Of a DNA stretch of 64,000 bases, positions 30,153-40,251 are shown piece after piece. Source of the DNA: Gammaproteobacteria bacterium (GTDB lineage Bacteria; Pseudomonadota; Gammaproteobacteria; Burkholderiales; Rhodocyclaceae); assembly GCA_018825305.1 (NCBI GenBank), contig JAHJEO010000020.1, forward strand, positions 1-64,000, written 5' to 3'. Each line of letters begins with the position of its first letter. The first letter of the stretch is position 1. A program made the position numbers and the translations under genes. The notes under the pieces were generated by a model. The model ran no database searches and was not told where the DNA came from. It was given only the letters and a program-made list of their open reading frames with translations.

Positions 30153-30905
30153 ATGAGCACTACCATGCGCCAAATGCTGGAGGCCGGCGTTCATTTCGGC
30201 CACCAGACCCGTTTCTGGAATCCCAAGATGGCCCCGTACATTTTCGGCCATCGCAACAAGATCCACATCATCAACCTTGAGAAGACCCTGGCCAAGTACA
30301 ACGAGGCCATGGATTTCGTCAAGAAGATGGCGGCCAAGAAGGGTTCCATCCTTTTTGTCAGCACCAAGCGCCAGGCCCGCGAAATCCTCGCCGAGGAAGC
30401 CCGCCGCGCAGGCATGCCCTACGTCGATGATCGCTGGCTCGGCGGCATGCTGACCAACTTCAAGACGGTCAAGCAGTCGATCAAGCGCCTGCGCGACCTC
30501 GACCAGATGAAGGAAGATGGCTCGTTCGACAAGCTCTCCAAGAAAGAGGCGCTGACCATGTCGCGCGAAATGGAGAAGCTGCAGAAGTCCATCGGCGGCA
30601 TCAAGGACATGGGCGGCCTGCCCGACGCCATCTTCGTCATCGACGTCGGCTACCACAAGATCGCCATCACCGAAGCCAGCAAGCTCGGCATCCCCGTGAT
30701 CGGCATTGTCGATACCAACCATTCGCCCGAGGGCATCGGCTACGTGATCCCCGGCAACGACGACTCCTCCAGCGCAATTCGCCTCTACGCCCGCGGCGTG
30801 GCTGACTCCATCCTCGAGGGCAAGAGCCAGTCGCTCAACGAGGTGGTGCAGCAGATGGCCGGCGACGACGAGTTTGTCGAGGTCGAGGAAGAGGCTGCCG
30901 AGTAA
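30153..30905 (+). CDS. rpsB: 30S ribosomal protein S2
   Basis: The 250-residue protein opens [26 protein letters not shown] and includes [11 protein letters not shown], the standard S2 sequence. The acidic C-terminal tail ([11 protein letters not shown]) is usual in beta-proteobacteria. The frame is open far upstream, but GGAG seven bases before the ATG at 30153 and the family N-terminus settle the start. It is followed by a strong hairpin and then tsf. Confidence 0.98.
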   Translation: MSTTMRQMLEAGVHFGHQTRFWNPKMAPYIFGHRNKIHIINLEKTLAKYNEAMDFVKKMAAKKGSILFVSTKRQAREILAEEARRAGMPYVDDRWLGGMLTNFKTVKQSIKRLRDLDQMKEDGSFDKLSKKEALTMSREMEKLQKSIGGIKDMGGLPDAIFVIDVGYHKIAITEASKLGIPVIGIVDTNHSPEGIGYVIPGNDDSSSAIRLYARGVADSILEGKSQSLNEVVQQMAGDDEFVEVEEEAAE

Positions 30906-30920
30906 TTTTTCAGTTGGAGA

Positions 30921-30949
30921 GATGACGCCGGCCGCAAGGCGGCGTCATC
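30921..30949 (+). terminator. rpsB-tsf intercistronic hairpin (attenuator-like)
   Basis: GATGACGCCG (30921-30930) and CGGCGTCATC (30940-30949) form a perfect 10-bp stem with a 9-base loop. No T-run follows, so it is more likely a partial attenuator or RNA-stability element than a full stop. Confidence 0.55.
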
Positions 30950-30976
30950 CGTTCTCACGTTTCAGTGGAGTACAGA

Positions 30977-31879
30977 ATGGCGGAAATTACCGCAAGCATG
31001 GTCAAGGAACTGCGCGAGAAGACCGACGCGCCGATGATGGAATGCAAGAAGGCGCTGACCGAGGCCGCCGGCGACATGGACAAGGCCGAGGAAATCCTGC
31101 GCGTCAAGCTGGGCAACAAGGCGACCAAGGCCGCATCCCGCGTCGCCGCCGAGGGCCTGGTCGGCATGTACCTGTCGGCCGACGGCAAGTTTGGCGCAGT
31201 TGTCGAGGTTAATTCCGAGACCGACTTCGTCGCCAAGAACGACGAGTTCATCGCGCTGTCCAAAGGTTGTGCCGAGCTGGTGGCGACCAAGAACCCGGCC
31301 GACGTCGCCGCCCTGTCGGCGCTGCCAATGGGCGAGGGTACGGTCGAGACGACCCGCGCCGCGCTGGTCGGCAAGATCGGGGAGAACATGTCCATCCGCC
31401 GCTTCGAGCGCATCGAGGCGAAGGGCAAGCTGGCCTTCTATGTTCACGGCGGTTCCAAGATCGGCGTGGTGGTGGATGTGGTCGGTGGCGACGAGCAGCT
31501 GGGCAAGGATCTTGCCATGCACATCGCCGCCTCCAAGCCCAAGTCGCTGGATGCCTCTGGCGTTTCGGCCGACCTGCTTGATGCCGAGCGTCGCATCGCC
31601 ATCGAGAAGGCGCGCGAGGCGGGCAAGCCCGAGGCCATGCTGGAGAAGATCGCCGAAGGCACGGTGCAGAAGTACCTCAAGGACGTCACGCTGCTGGGCC
31701 AGGTCTTCGTCAAGGCCGAGGACGGCAAGCAGACCATCGAGCAGTTGCTCAAGTCCAAGGGCGCTTCCGTTGCCGGCTTCACCCTCTACGTAGTTGGCGA
31801 GGGCATTGAGAAGAAGGTCAACGACTTCGCCGCCGAAGTGGCCGAGCAGGCAGCAGCTGCCGCCGCAGCCCGGAAGTAA
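30977..31879 (+). CDS. tsf: Elongation factor Ts
   Basis: The 300-residue EF-Ts exchanges GDP on EF-Tu. The [13 protein letters not shown]-terminal UBA segment and the [14 protein letters not shown]-Tu contact loop are both present. [12 protein letters not shown] at 30977 is the family start; an in-frame start four codons earlier is less likely. It follows rpsB across a 71-base gap with the hairpin, and pyrH comes 8 bases later. Confidence 0.98.
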   Translation: MAEITASMVKELREKTDAPMMECKKALTEAAGDMDKAEEILRVKLGNKATKAASRVAAEGLVGMYLSADGKFGAVVEVNSETDFVAKNDEFIALSKGCAELVATKNPADVAALSALPMGEGTVETTRAALVGKIGENMSIRRFERIEAKGKLAFYVHGGSKIGVVVDVVGGDEQLGKDLAMHIAASKPKSLDASGVSADLLDAERRIAIEKAREAGKPEAMLEKIAEGTVQKYLKDVTLLGQVFVKAEDGKQTIEQLLKSKGASVAGFTLYVVGEGIEKKVNDFAAEVAEQAAAAAAARK

Positions 31880-31886
31880 AGCCGTT

Positions 31887-32609
31887 ATGCCGGCCGCTTC
31901 GCCCCGCTACAAGCGCATCCTCGTCAAGCTTTCCGGCGAGGCCCTGATGGGCGATGATGCTTATGGCATCAATCGCGAGACGCTGGCCAGCATCGTCGCC
32001 GAGGTCAAGGCCGTGGTCGATCTCGGCGTCGAGATCGGTGTGGTAATCGGCGGCGGCAACATCTTTCGCGGCATGGCCGGGGCCTCCTCCGGGATGGACC
32101 GCGCCACCGCCGACTACATGGGCATGCTGGCCACGGTGATGAATGCCATGGCGCTGTCTGACGCGATGCGCCAGACCGGCATCAATGCCCGCGTGCAGTC
32201 GGCACTCAACATCGAGCAGGTGGTCGAGCCCTACATTCGCGGCAAGGCCATCCGCTACCTCGAAGAAGGCAAGGTCGTCATTTTCGGCGGCGGTACCGGC
32301 AATCCCTTCTTCACCACTGATACCGCGGCGGCACTGCGCGGTTCGGAGATCGGCGCCGATATCGTCCTCAAGGCAACCAAGGTCGATGGCGTCTATACCG
32401 CCGATCCGAAAAAGGATCCGACAGCAACCCGCTACGCCAAAATCAGCTTCGACGAGGCAATCGGACGCAATCTGGCGGTGCTGGATGCAACGGCCTTCGC
32501 CCTTTGTCGCGACCAGAAGCTGCCGATCAACGTTTTCTCCATTTTCAAGACCGGCGCGCTGAAGCGCGTGGTGATGGGCGAGGATGAGGGAACCCTCGTC
32601 CACGTCTAA
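31887..32609 (+). CDS. pyrH: UMP kinase
   Basis: The 240-residue hexameric kinase makes UDP from UMP. The amino-acid-kinase motifs are clear: [13 protein letters not shown] at the start, [11 protein letters not shown], and [16 protein letters not shown]. Length and position in the tsf-pyrH-frr order match the standard operon. The ATG at 31887 lies 8 bases behind the tsf stop; upstream in-frame codons fall inside tsf. Confidence 0.97.
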   Translation: MPAASPRYKRILVKLSGEALMGDDAYGINRETLASIVAEVKAVVDLGVEIGVVIGGGNIFRGMAGASSGMDRATADYMGMLATVMNAMALSDAMRQTGINARVQSALNIEQVVEPYIRGKAIRYLEEGKVVIFGGGTGNPFFTTDTAAALRGSEIGADIVLKATKVDGVYTADPKKDPTATRYAKISFDEAIGRNLAVLDATAFALCRDQKLPINVFSIFKTGALKRVVMGEDEGTLVHV

Positions 32610-32635
32610 AGTCTAGCAATCGTCTGGAGCGACTC

Positions 32636-33193
32636 ATGATTCCCGAACTCAAGAAGAATGCCGAACAGAAGATGCAGAAGAGCATCGAGGCTCTCAAGCA
32701 CGACCTCGCCAAGGTTCGTACCGGCCGCGCCCATACCGGTCTGCTCGATCACGTGCAGGTCGATTACTACGGTTCAATGATGCCGATCAACCAGGTGGCC
32801 AACGTCACGCTGGTGGATGCGCGCACCATCGGCGTGCAACCGTGGGAAAAGAACATGGTGGGCAAGGTCGAAAAGGCGATCCGCGACTGCGACCTCGGGC
32901 TCAATCCGGCGACCCAGGGCGAGCTGATCCGGGTGCCGATGCCGATGCTGACCGAAGAACGGCGCAAGGAGATGATCAAGATCGTCAAGCACGAAGGCGA
33001 GAATGCCAAGATCGCCGTGCGCAACATTCGCCGCGATGCCATCGCCCACCTCAAGGACGCGCTGAAGAAGCACGAGATTTCCGAGGACGACGAACGCCGG
33101 ACCCAGGACGAGGTGCAGAAACTCACCGACCGCTACGTCGCTGAAGTCGACCGTCAACTGGCCGACAAGGAAAAGGACCTGATGGCCATCTAA
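32636..33193 (+). CDS. frr: Ribosome recycling factor
   Basis: This 185-residue protein splits the post-termination ribosome with EF-G. The family core is visible: [23 protein letters not shown] and the C-terminal helix with [21 protein letters not shown] site precedes the ATG by six bases. It lies 26 bases behind pyrH in the same operon. Confidence 0.98.
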   Translation: MIPELKKNAEQKMQKSIEALKHDLAKVRTGRAHTGLLDHVQVDYYGSMMPINQVANVTLVDARTIGVQPWEKNMVGKVEKAIRDCDLGLNPATQGELIRVPMPMLTEERRKEMIKIVKHEGENAKIAVRNIRRDAIAHLKDALKKHEISEDDERRTQDEVQKLTDRYVAEVDRQLADKEKDLMAI

Positions 33194-33210
33194 GGGCCAT
33201 CGTCCTGTCG

Positions 33211-34038
33211 ATGGCCTTTCTCAGTTCCACGCGGCAGATTCCCGAGGCGGCAGCCGTGCCGCGCCACGTCGCCATGATCATGGACGGCAATGGCCGCTGG
33301 GCGAAAAAGCGTTTCATGCCGCGCGTCGCCGGTCACAAGCGCGGTGTCGAGACTGTGCGCGCGATGGTCAAGGCCTGCATCGAGCGCGGCGTCGAATTCC
33401 TCACGCTGTTCGCCTTCAGTTCCGAGAACTGGCGTCGCCCGCCCGAGGAAGTGTCCTTCCTCATGAACCTGTTCGTCGCCGTTCTCGACCAGGAAGTCGA
33501 CAAACTCAACGCCAACGGCGTGAGGCTGCGGATTGTCGGCGACCTGACGCCCTTCGAGCCGCGGCTGCGCGAACTGATCCGGCGTTCGGAAGAGAGGACG
33601 GCCGCCAACACCCGGCTGACCCTGACCGTCGCTGCCAACTACGGCGGCCGCTGGGATGTGATGCAGGCCGTCAATCGCATGACGGCGGCGCAGCCCGAAC
33701 TTGCCGGGAACTATGGTGAGGCTGATCTTGCTCCGCATCTGGTGATGGCCTATGCGCCGGAACCCGACCTGTTCATCCGTACCGGCGGCGAGCAGCGCAT
33801 CAGCAACTTCCTGATCTGGCAACTGGCCTACACCGAGCTGTATTTCACCGACCTGCTGTGGCCGGAGTTCGACGCGGCGGCGCTGGATGCGGCATTTGCC
33901 TCTTACCGCAACCGCGAGCGGCGCTTCGGACGCACCAGCGAACAGCTGCTCGCCGTGCCGCCAGTGCCGATTTTTTCGGGCGGCGAACCGGCGGATGTTG
34001 GCGTGGAAGTCGGTATGGGTAAAGGCGACAATGCTTAA
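33211..34038 (+). CDS. uppS: Undecaprenyl diphosphate synthase
   Basis: The 275-residue cis-prenyltransferase makes the C55 lipid carrier for cell-wall and surface polysaccharide. The catalytic Asp25 in [13 protein letters not shown] and the motifs [11 protein letters not shown] and [19 protein letters not shown] are intact. The C-terminus extends about 20 residues beyond the common end and holds a reverse-orientation dispersed repeat read as [10 protein letters not shown]. The stop overlaps cdsA by eight bases. Confidence 0.97.
   Translation: MAFLSSTRQIPEAAAVPRHVAMIMDGNGRWAKKRFMPRVAGHKRGVETVRAMVKACIERGVEFLTLFAFSSENWRRPPEEVSFLMNLFVAVLDQEVDKLNANGVRLRIVGDLTPFEPRLRELIRRSEERTAANTRLTLTVAANYGGRWDVMQAVNRMTAAQPELAGNYGEADLAPHLVMAYAPEPDLFIRTGGEQRISNFLIWQLAYTELYFTDLLWPEFDAAALDAAFASYRNRERRFGRTSEQLLAVPPVPIFSGGEPADVGVEVGMGKGDNA
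33951..33975 (-). repeat. Dispersed 25-base repeat, copy 5 (inside uppS, reverse orientation)
   Basis: Read on the minus strand the copy is AAAAATCGGCA followed by CTGGCGGCACGGCG: two core differences with a perfect tail. It falls in the non-conserved uppS C-terminus. Confidence 0.6.
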
Positions 34039-34828
34039 AGCCCGGGTCATCACGGCGCTGTTCCTCGTCGCCGGACTGCTCGGCGTGCTCTTTCTGGCGC
34101 CGGCATCGGTCGCCGCTGTCGCATTCGGCGTGATCGCCGCACTGGCCGCCTGGGAATGGGCCGGCCTGATGAAGATCGACTCGGCCGGGCGCGTGCTCTA
34201 CGCCGGCGTGGTTGTCGTCAGTTGCGTCGGTACCTGGGATCACATGGCCGGCGCATTCGTGCCGATGTGGGGTGCGGCCGCGGCCTTCTGGCTGGTAGTG
34301 GCTCCGCTCTGGCTATGGCGCCGCTGGCCGCTGGTCGCCAACGACCTTGGCGGCTATGCTGTCGGCTGGATAGTGATCGTCCCCACTTGGGCCGCAATGG
34401 TGGCGCTGCATGCCCACAGCCCGTGGCTGCTGCTTGCAGCCATGGCGCTGGTGTGGGTTGCCGACATTGCGGCCTATTTCACCGGCCGCGCCTTCGGACG
34501 ACGCAAGCTGGCGCCGGCGATCAGTCCGGGCAAGACCTGGGAGGGGGTCGGGGGCGCCGTTGTCGCCGTGCTGCTCTATGGCGTCGTCGCTGCAGCCCTG
34601 GCCGGTCGCTTGCCGTCGCCTGGGTTGTGGATTCCTGCCGCCATCGCCCTGATGCTCCTTACCGCAGTCAGCATCGTCGGCGACCTTTTCGAATCGCTGA
34701 TGAAGCGCCAGGCCGATGTCAAGGACAGCAGCCAGTTGCTGCCCGGCCACGGCGGCGTGCTCGATCGCATTGACAGCCTTACCGCCACCCTGCCGCTGGT
34801 GGCGCTGGCGATGCTCTGGACCGAATGA
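34031..34828 (+). CDS. cdsA: Phosphatidate cytidylyltransferase
   Basis: The 265-residue integral membrane enzyme makes CDP-diacylglycerol from phosphatidate and CTP, the precursor of all phospholipids here. The C-terminal family signature [21 protein letters not shown] and the following [11 protein letters not shown] are intact, and about eight hydrophobic helices are present. The ATG at 34031 lies inside the last codons of uppS; the longer open frame upstream shadows uppS. The stop overlaps dxr (ATGATG). Confidence 0.95.
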   Translation: MLKARVITALFLVAGLLGVLFLAPASVAAVAFGVIAALAAWEWAGLMKIDSAGRVLYAGVVVVSCVGTWDHMAGAFVPMWGAAAAFWLVVAPLWLWRRWPLVANDLGGYAVGWIVIVPTWAAMVALHAHSPWLLLAAMALVWVADIAAYFTGRAFGRRKLAPAISPGKTWEGVGGAVVAVLLYGVVAAALAGRLPSPGLWIPAAIALMLLTAVSIVGDLFESLMKRQADVKDSSQLLPGHGGVLDRIDSLTATLPLVALAMLWTE

Positions 34829-35997
34829 TGATAGCGCAACGCCTTGCCATTCTCGGCGCAACCGGCTCCATCGGTGTCAGCACGCTCGATGTCGTGGCGC
34901 GTCACCCGGACCGCTTCGAGGTCGTCGCCCTGACCGGCCATCGCCGCCTCGACGTGCTGGCCGAACAGTGCCGCCGCTTCAAGCCCCGCTACGCCGTGGT
35001 CGGCTCGACCGAAGATGCCGCCCGGCTCACCGCCACGCTGGCGGACATCGGCACGACGGTGTTGGCTGGCCCGGAGGCCCTGTGCCGGGTGGCGTCGCTG
35101 CCGGAAGTCGATGCGGTGATGGCCGCCATCGTCGGTGCCGCCGGATTGCCGCCGACGCTGGCGGCCGCCAAGGCGGGTAAGCGCATTCTTCTCGCCAACA
35201 AGGAAGCGCTGGTGATGGCGGGCAGCGTTTTTATGAACGCCGTGAAAGCGGCCGGGGCGACGCTGCTGCCTATTGATTCCGAGCACAACGCAGTGTTCCA
35301 GTCGCTACCGGCGGACTTTTCGGGCGATTTCGCGCGCCACGGCGTACGGCGCATCCTGCTCACCGCTTCCGGGGGGCCCTTCCGCAGTACGCCGACGGCG
35401 GAATTGGCGAATGTGACGCCGGAGCAGGCCTGCGCCCATCCCAACTGGGTGATGGGCCGCAAGATTTCCGTCGATTCGGCGACCATGATGAACAAGGGCC
35501 TCGAAGTGATCGAGGCGCGCTGGCTGTTCGATGCCATGGCCGACCAGATCGATGTCGTGATTCATCCACAGAGCGTGATCCACTCGCTGGTGCAGTACGT
35601 CGATGGTTCAGTGCTGGCCCAGCTGGGCAACCCCGACATGCGCACGCCGATTGCCCACGCGCTGGCCTATCCTGAGCGGATCGACGCCGGGGTGGCGCCG
35701 CTCGACCTGTTTGCCGTCGGGCAGCTCAATTTCGAGCGTCCCGACTTCGAACGCTTTCCCTGCCTGGCGCTGGCCTATCGGGCATTGCGTGCCGGCGGCA
35801 ATGCGCCGGCGGTGCTCAACGCGGCCAACGAAATCGCGGTCGAGGCCTTCCTCGACGGGCGCCTGCCATTCCTTGAAATCCCGACGCTGATCGCTGCCAC
35901 TCTCGACGCAATCCCGGTGGCGGCGGCCGACGATCTGGAGGCTGTGCTGGCCGCGGACGTCGCCGCCCGCGAGGCGGCCCGGGCCTTGCTGCCTTGA
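34825..35997 (+). CDS. dxr: 1-deoxy-D-xylulose 5-phosphate reductoisomerase
   Basis: The 390-residue NADPH-dependent enzyme converts DXP to methylerythritol 4-phosphate, the committed isoprenoid step. [17 protein letters not shown] is the Rossmann motif; the DSEHNAVFQ metal site and the loop [10 protein letters not shown] with [16 protein letters not shown] are intact. Start overlaps cdsA stop; the second Met at 34828 is also possible. It supplies the precursors used by the uppS product. Confidence 0.97.
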   Translation: MMIAQRLAILGATGSIGVSTLDVVARHPDRFEVVALTGHRRLDVLAEQCRRFKPRYAVVGSTEDAARLTATLADIGTTVLAGPEALCRVASLPEVDAVMAAIVGAAGLPPTLAAAKAGKRILLANKEALVMAGSVFMNAVKAAGATLLPIDSEHNAVFQSLPADFSGDFARHGVRRILLTASGGPFRSTPTAELANVTPEQACAHPNWVMGRKISVDSATMMNKGLEVIEARWLFDAMADQIDVVIHPQSVIHSLVQYVDGSVLAQLGNPDMRTPIAHALAYPERIDAGVAPLDLFAVGQLNFERPDFERFPCLALAYRALRAGGNAPAVLNAANEIAVEAFLDGRLPFLEIPTLIAATLDAIPVAAADDLEAVLAADVAAREAARALLP

Positions 35998-37367
35998 TGG
36001 GCGAGAATCTGCTATCGACGCTCGGTGCCTTTGCCCTGGCGCTGGCTGCCCTCATCGTCGTACACGAGTACGGTCATTACCTGGTTGCGCGCCTCTGCGG
36101 CGTCAAGGTGTTGCGGTTTTCGGTCGGCTTCGGTCGCCCCCTGTTGACCTGGCGCGCCGGCCCGGAGCAGACCGAGTGGGTGCTGGCGGCTTTCCCGCTG
36201 GGCGGCTACGTCAAGATGCTGGACGAACGCGAAGGCGAGGTGCCGGCGGCGGACGCCCACCGCTCCTTCAATCGCCAGTCGCTGGGACGGCGCTCGCTCA
36301 TCGTTGCCGCCGGCCCGGCCGCAAACTTCGTACTGGCCATCGTCCTCTACTGGTTCCTGTTCATGCAGGGCGTGCCCGAGTTGCGCGCTGTCGTTGCGGA
36401 ACCTCCGGCTGCCACGGTGGCGGCGCAAGCGGGGTTGACCGAGGGTGAGTTGATCCGTGTCGTATCGGGCAAGCCGGTTGCGACCTGGGCTGAGGTGCGC
36501 TGGGAAGCAATGCACCTGGCGCTCGATGGTCGGCCGCTGGAACTGGAAGTCATCAATCCGCGCGGCGAGATCGCCTTCCGCAGCATTCCCACCGCGATGT
36601 TGCAGCCGACCGAGCTAGAGGGCGACGTGCTGCGTCCTCTGGGCATCGGGCTGTTCCGGCCGTTGCTCAAGCCGATCATTGGCAGCATCGTCGCCGACGG
36701 GCCGGCGGCTCGCGCCGGTGTTCGCGTCGGCGACATGATCATGGCGGTCGACGGCAAACCGGTAAGGGACTGGTCCGAGATGGCGGCCCTGATTCGTCAG
36801 GTTACCCTCCGCGCGCTGGATCTTGAGGTGCTGCGTGATGGCCGGCGCGAGACTGTTCAGGTGACGCCGCTGGTCGTTGAGGAGCAGGGCAGGCGCATCG
36901 GGCGAGTCGGCATCGGGGTCAAGGATGATCCGGCCGCTTATGATGCGATGCGTACCGTCGTGGCCTACGGCCCGATCGAGTCGGCGACCCGTGCGCTGCG
37001 CCTGACCTGGGAAACCTCGGCATTGACGTTGCGAATGATGGGGCGGATGCTGACGGGCGAGCTTTCTTGGAAGAACATCTCGGGTCCGGTGACCATCGCC
37101 GACTATGCCGGTCAGTCGGCGCGGATGGGTTCCGACCATTTCCTGCGTTTTCTGGCGCTGATCAGCATCAGTCTCGGCGTGCTCAATCTCTTGCCCGTGC
37201 CGGTGCTGGATGGGGGGCATTTGTTGTATTATTTCGCCGAATTGGTGAAGGGCGGCCCGCTGTCCGAGCGGGCCATGGAAATCGGCCAGCAGATCGGTCT
37301 GTCCTTGCTGTTTCTCCTGATGGCATTTGCCTTGTACAACGATATCAATCGCTTGGTCTCCGGCTGA
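35997..37367 (+). CDS. rseP: RseP site-2 metalloprotease
   Basis: The 456-residue inner-membrane zinc protease releases envelope-stress sigma factors by cutting anti-sigma factors in the membrane. HEYGH (residues 23-27) is the zinc motif, and NLLPVPVLDGGHLLYY near the C-terminus carries the third ligand Asp. Two PDZ domains lie between (about 120-290). ATG at 35997 overlaps the dxr TGA by one base; a TTG one codon earlier is possible. The rseP-bamA order is conserved. Confidence 0.97.
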   Translation: MGENLLSTLGAFALALAALIVVHEYGHYLVARLCGVKVLRFSVGFGRPLLTWRAGPEQTEWVLAAFPLGGYVKMLDEREGEVPAADAHRSFNRQSLGRRSLIVAAGPAANFVLAIVLYWFLFMQGVPELRAVVAEPPAATVAAQAGLTEGELIRVVSGKPVATWAEVRWEAMHLALDGRPLELEVINPRGEIAFRSIPTAMLQPTELEGDVLRPLGIGLFRPLLKPIIGSIVADGPAARAGVRVGDMIMAVDGKPVRDWSEMAALIRQVTLRALDLEVLRDGRRETVQVTPLVVEEQGRRIGRVGIGVKDDPAAYDAMRTVVAYGPIESATRALRLTWETSALTLRMMGRMLTGELSWKNISGPVTIADYAGQSARMGSDHFLRFLALISISLGVLNLLPVPVLDGGHLLYYFAELVKGGPLSERAMEIGQQIGLSLLFLLMAFALYNDINRLVSG

Positions 37368-37371
37368 CACA

Positions 37372-39705
37372 ATGAACAACAAATTGATCGCGGGCGTGAA
37401 GTTTTCCATGAGCGCCCTCGCGGCGGCACTGGGGGTTGCGTTGAGCGCCTCGCCGGCTTTGGCATTCGACCCATTCAAGGTTTCCGACATTCGTGTCGAG
37501 GGCATCCAGCGTACCGAGGCCGGCACGGTGTTCAGCTACCTGCCCGTCAAGGTCGGCGACACGATGACCGACGACAAGGCGGCGCAGGCCATCAAGACCT
37601 TGTTCGGCACAGGTTTCTTCAAGGATGTGCGCATCGAGGTCGACAAGGATGTCATCGTCGTCATCGTCGAGGAACGTCCGGCCATCGCATCCATCGACTT
37701 CAATGGCCTCAAGACCTTCAAGAAGGAAGACCTGCTGAAAGGCCTCAAGGAAGTCGGCCTGGCCGAGTCACGCATCTTCGACCGTGCGCTGATCGAGAAG
37801 GCCGAGCAGGAACTCAAGCGCCAGTACCTGAGCCAGGGCTACTATGCCGTCAATCTCACCACGACGGTGACTCCGCTCGAGCGCAACCGGGTCGGCATCA
37901 GCGTCAGCGTCGAGGAAGGCGATATCGCCAAGATCAAGCAGATCAACATCATCGGCGCCAAGGCCTTCAAGGAAAAAGACCTGCTCGACCTGTTCGTGTT
38001 GCGCTCGCCCGGTATTCTTACGTGGTACACCAAGAACGACCAGTATTCGAAGCAGAAACTGTCGGGCGACATCGAGGCTTTGCGTTCCTACTATCTCGAC
38101 CGCGGCTATCTGGAGTTCAACGTCGAATCCACCCAGGTGTCGATCTCCTCGTCGAAGCAGGACATCTACATCACCATCAACATCACCGAGGGCGAGAAGT
38201 ACACCGTCTCCTCGGTCAAGCTGGCCGGCAACCTGACGCTGCCCGAGGCCGAACTGATCAAGCTGGTGCAGGTGAAGCCGGGCGAGGTCTTCTCGCGCGA
38301 GAAAATGGCCGACACTACCAAGGCGTTGAGCGAGCGCCTCGGCAACGACGGCTACGCCTTCGCCAACGTCAACGCCGCTCCCGAGCTGGACAAGGCCAAG
38401 CGCACGGCGGCCTTCACCATCTTCATCGACCCGGGTCGGCGCGTCTATGTCCGGCGCATCGGCGTCACCGGCAACAACAAGACCCGCGACGAGGTGATCC
38501 GCCGCGAGATGCGCCAGCTCGAGGCAGCGTGGTACGACGGCGACAAGATCAACAAATCCAAGAGCCGCGTCGACAAGCTCGGTTATTTCGAGGATGTCAC
38601 CATCGAGACACCGCCGGTGGCCGGGACCACCGACCAGGTCGACGTCAACGTCAACGTCAAGGAAAAGCCGACCGGCAACATCATGCTCGGCGCCGGCTAC
38701 TCCAGTTCGGAAAAGGTCACGCTTTCCGGCTCGATCGAGCAGCAGAACCTGTTTGGCAGCGGCAAGCACCTCGGCCTCGGCATCAACACCAGCAAGGTCA
38801 ATACCCTTTATTCCCTCTCCTACACCGACCCCTACTGGACGGTGGATGGCGTGTCGCTGGGCTGGGATGTCTATCATCGCGATACCGATACCAGTTCGCT
38901 GGCGGTCGGCGCCTATGGCGCTCGCTCGACCGGCTTCGGCCTGCGTACCAGCCTGCCGATTTCCGAGGAAAACTCGGTCAGTTTCGGCCTTTCGGCAGAC
39001 GTGACCAAGATCAAGGTCACGGCCAACAGCCCGATCGTGTATCAGGACTACGTGCGCGATTTCGGCGCGCGCAACAATACGCTGCTGGGTACCGCCGGCT
39101 GGGGCCGCGACACCCTCGACAGCCGCACCTACCCGATGAAGGGCTTTGTCAGCCGCATCGGTGCCGAGGTGGCCTTGCCCGCTGGCAGCATCAAGTACTG
39201 GAAGGCCAGTGCTGCGCATACCCACTATTTCCCGATCGGCCGCGACTACGCGCTCAAGATCAACGGCGAGGTGGCATCCACGGATGGCTACGGCGGCAAG
39301 CCGCTGCCCTTCTTCAAGAACCTCTATGCTGGCGGCATCGGCTCGATCCGCGGCTACCAGGGCGGTACCGTCGGTCCGTATGATCCGGTGACGCTGGAGC
39401 GCCTCGGCGGCACCCATCGTGTCGTCGGCAACATCGAGTTCCTGTTCCCGATGCCGGGCATGGGCAAGGACAAGTCGGTACGCCTCGGCGCCTTCCTCGA
39501 CGGCGGCCGTGTCTGGGGCCAGAGCAGCAACCTGATCACCGTGCCCGTAATCGCCGACGATGGTGGCGCCCGTTATAGCGCCGGACTTTCCGTAGCCTGG
39601 ACCTCGCCGGTTGGTCCGCTCAAGTTCAGCTTCGCCAGCGCACTCAACAAGAAGACCAACGACAAGACCGAAGGTGTGCAATTCACCATGGGTTCCGCAT
39701 TCTGA
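37372..39705 (+). CDS. bamA: Outer membrane assembly factor BamA
   Basis: The 777-residue protein inserts beta-barrel proteins in the outer membrane. A signal peptide ends after ALA at residue 31, five POTRA domains span about residues 32-430, and the C-terminal half is a 16-strand barrel with GGIGSIRGYQGGTVGPYD, the conserved loop-6 RGY region. The last residue is Phe, the usual barrel end. No clear Shine-Dalgarno lies before the ATG, which sits 4 bases behind rseP, so translation may depend on coupling to rseP. Confidence 0.97.
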   Translation: MNNKLIAGVKFSMSALAAALGVALSASPALAFDPFKVSDIRVEGIQRTEAGTVFSYLPVKVGDTMTDDKAAQAIKTLFGTGFFKDVRIEVDKDVIVVIVEERPAIASIDFNGLKTFKKEDLLKGLKEVGLAESRIFDRALIEKAEQELKRQYLSQGYYAVNLTTTVTPLERNRVGISVSVEEGDIAKIKQINIIGAKAFKEKDLLDLFVLRSPGILTWYTKNDQYSKQKLSGDIEALRSYYLDRGYLEFNVESTQVSISSSKQDIYITINITEGEKYTVSSVKLAGNLTLPEAELIKLVQVKPGEVFSREKMADTTKALSERLGNDGYAFANVNAAPELDKAKRTAAFTIFIDPGRRVYVRRIGVTGNNKTRDEVIRREMRQLEAAWYDGDKINKSKSRVDKLGYFEDVTIETPPVAGTTDQVDVNVNVKEKPTGNIMLGAGYSSSEKVTLSGSIEQQNLFGSGKHLGLGINTSKVNTLYSLSYTDPYWTVDGVSLGWDVYHRDTDTSSLAVGAYGARSTGFGLRTSLPISEENSVSFGLSADVTKIKVTANSPIVYQDYVRDFGARNNTLLGTAGWGRDTLDSRTYPMKGFVSRIGAEVALPAGSIKYWKASAAHTHYFPIGRDYALKINGEVASTDGYGGKPLPFFKNLYAGGIGSIRGYQGGTVGPYDPVTLERLGGTHRVVGNIEFLFPMPGMGKDKSVRLGAFLDGGRVWGQSSNLITVPVIADDGGARYSAGLSVAWTSPVGPLKFSFASALNKKTNDKTEGVQFTMGSAF

Positions 39706-39724
39706 TATTCGCAGGAGAGACCAG

Positions 39725-40228
39725 TTGAAAAAAACCTTGATTACCATTGCGGCGCTGACCCTGTCACTGGCTGCCGCCCCGGCTCTGGCCGAAACCCGGA
39801 TCGGCTTCGTCAATGGCCAGAAGGTGATCAACGAGTCGCCGCAGGCGGCCAAGGCCAAGAAGAAGCTCGAGAAGGAGTTCGAGAAGCGCGATCAGGATTT
39901 GCAGAAGCTGGCCAAGCAGCTGCAGGCGACTCAGGAATCTCTCGAGAAGAATTCCGTGACCATGTCCGAGACCGATCGTCGCACCAAGGAGCGCGAGTTC
40001 AATGACCTGAACCGCGATTTCCAGCGCAAGCAGCGGGAATTCCGCGAAGATCTCAATCTGCGCCAGAACGAAGAAATGGCCGGCATCTACGAGCGGGTCA
40101 ACAAGGTCATCAAGCAGGTGGCAGAGGCCGAGAAGTACGACCTTATTCTGCAAGAGGGCGTTTACGTCAGCCCCAAACTGGACATCACCGACAAGGTCAT
40201 CAAGGCCTTGGCCGACAGTTCCAAGTAA
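39725..40228 (+). CDS. skp: Periplasmic chaperone Skp/OmpH
   Basis: The 167-residue holdase escorts outer-membrane proteins to BamA. A signal peptide ends near PALA (residue 22), and the mature protein is a charged coiled coil typical of Skp arms. There is no in-frame ATG at the right place; the start is TTG at 39725, with AGGAGA six to eleven bases before it and KKTLITIAALTLSL directly after it. A weak start would limit Skp relative to BamA. Confidence 0.9.
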   Translation: MKKTLITIAALTLSLAAAPALAETRIGFVNGQKVINESPQAAKAKKKLEKEFEKRDQDLQKLAKQLQATQESLEKNSVTMSETDRRTKEREFNDLNRDFQRKQREFREDLNLRQNEEMAGIYERVNKVIKQVAEAEKYDLILQEGVYVSPKLDITDKVIKALADSSK

Positions 40229-40251
40229 TACTACATTCCGGCGTGTAGCCC

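Noticed and set aside
37768-39858. 696-codon minus-strand frame opposite bamA and the start of skp
   Set aside because: Antisense shadow of bamA with acidic low-complexity translation.
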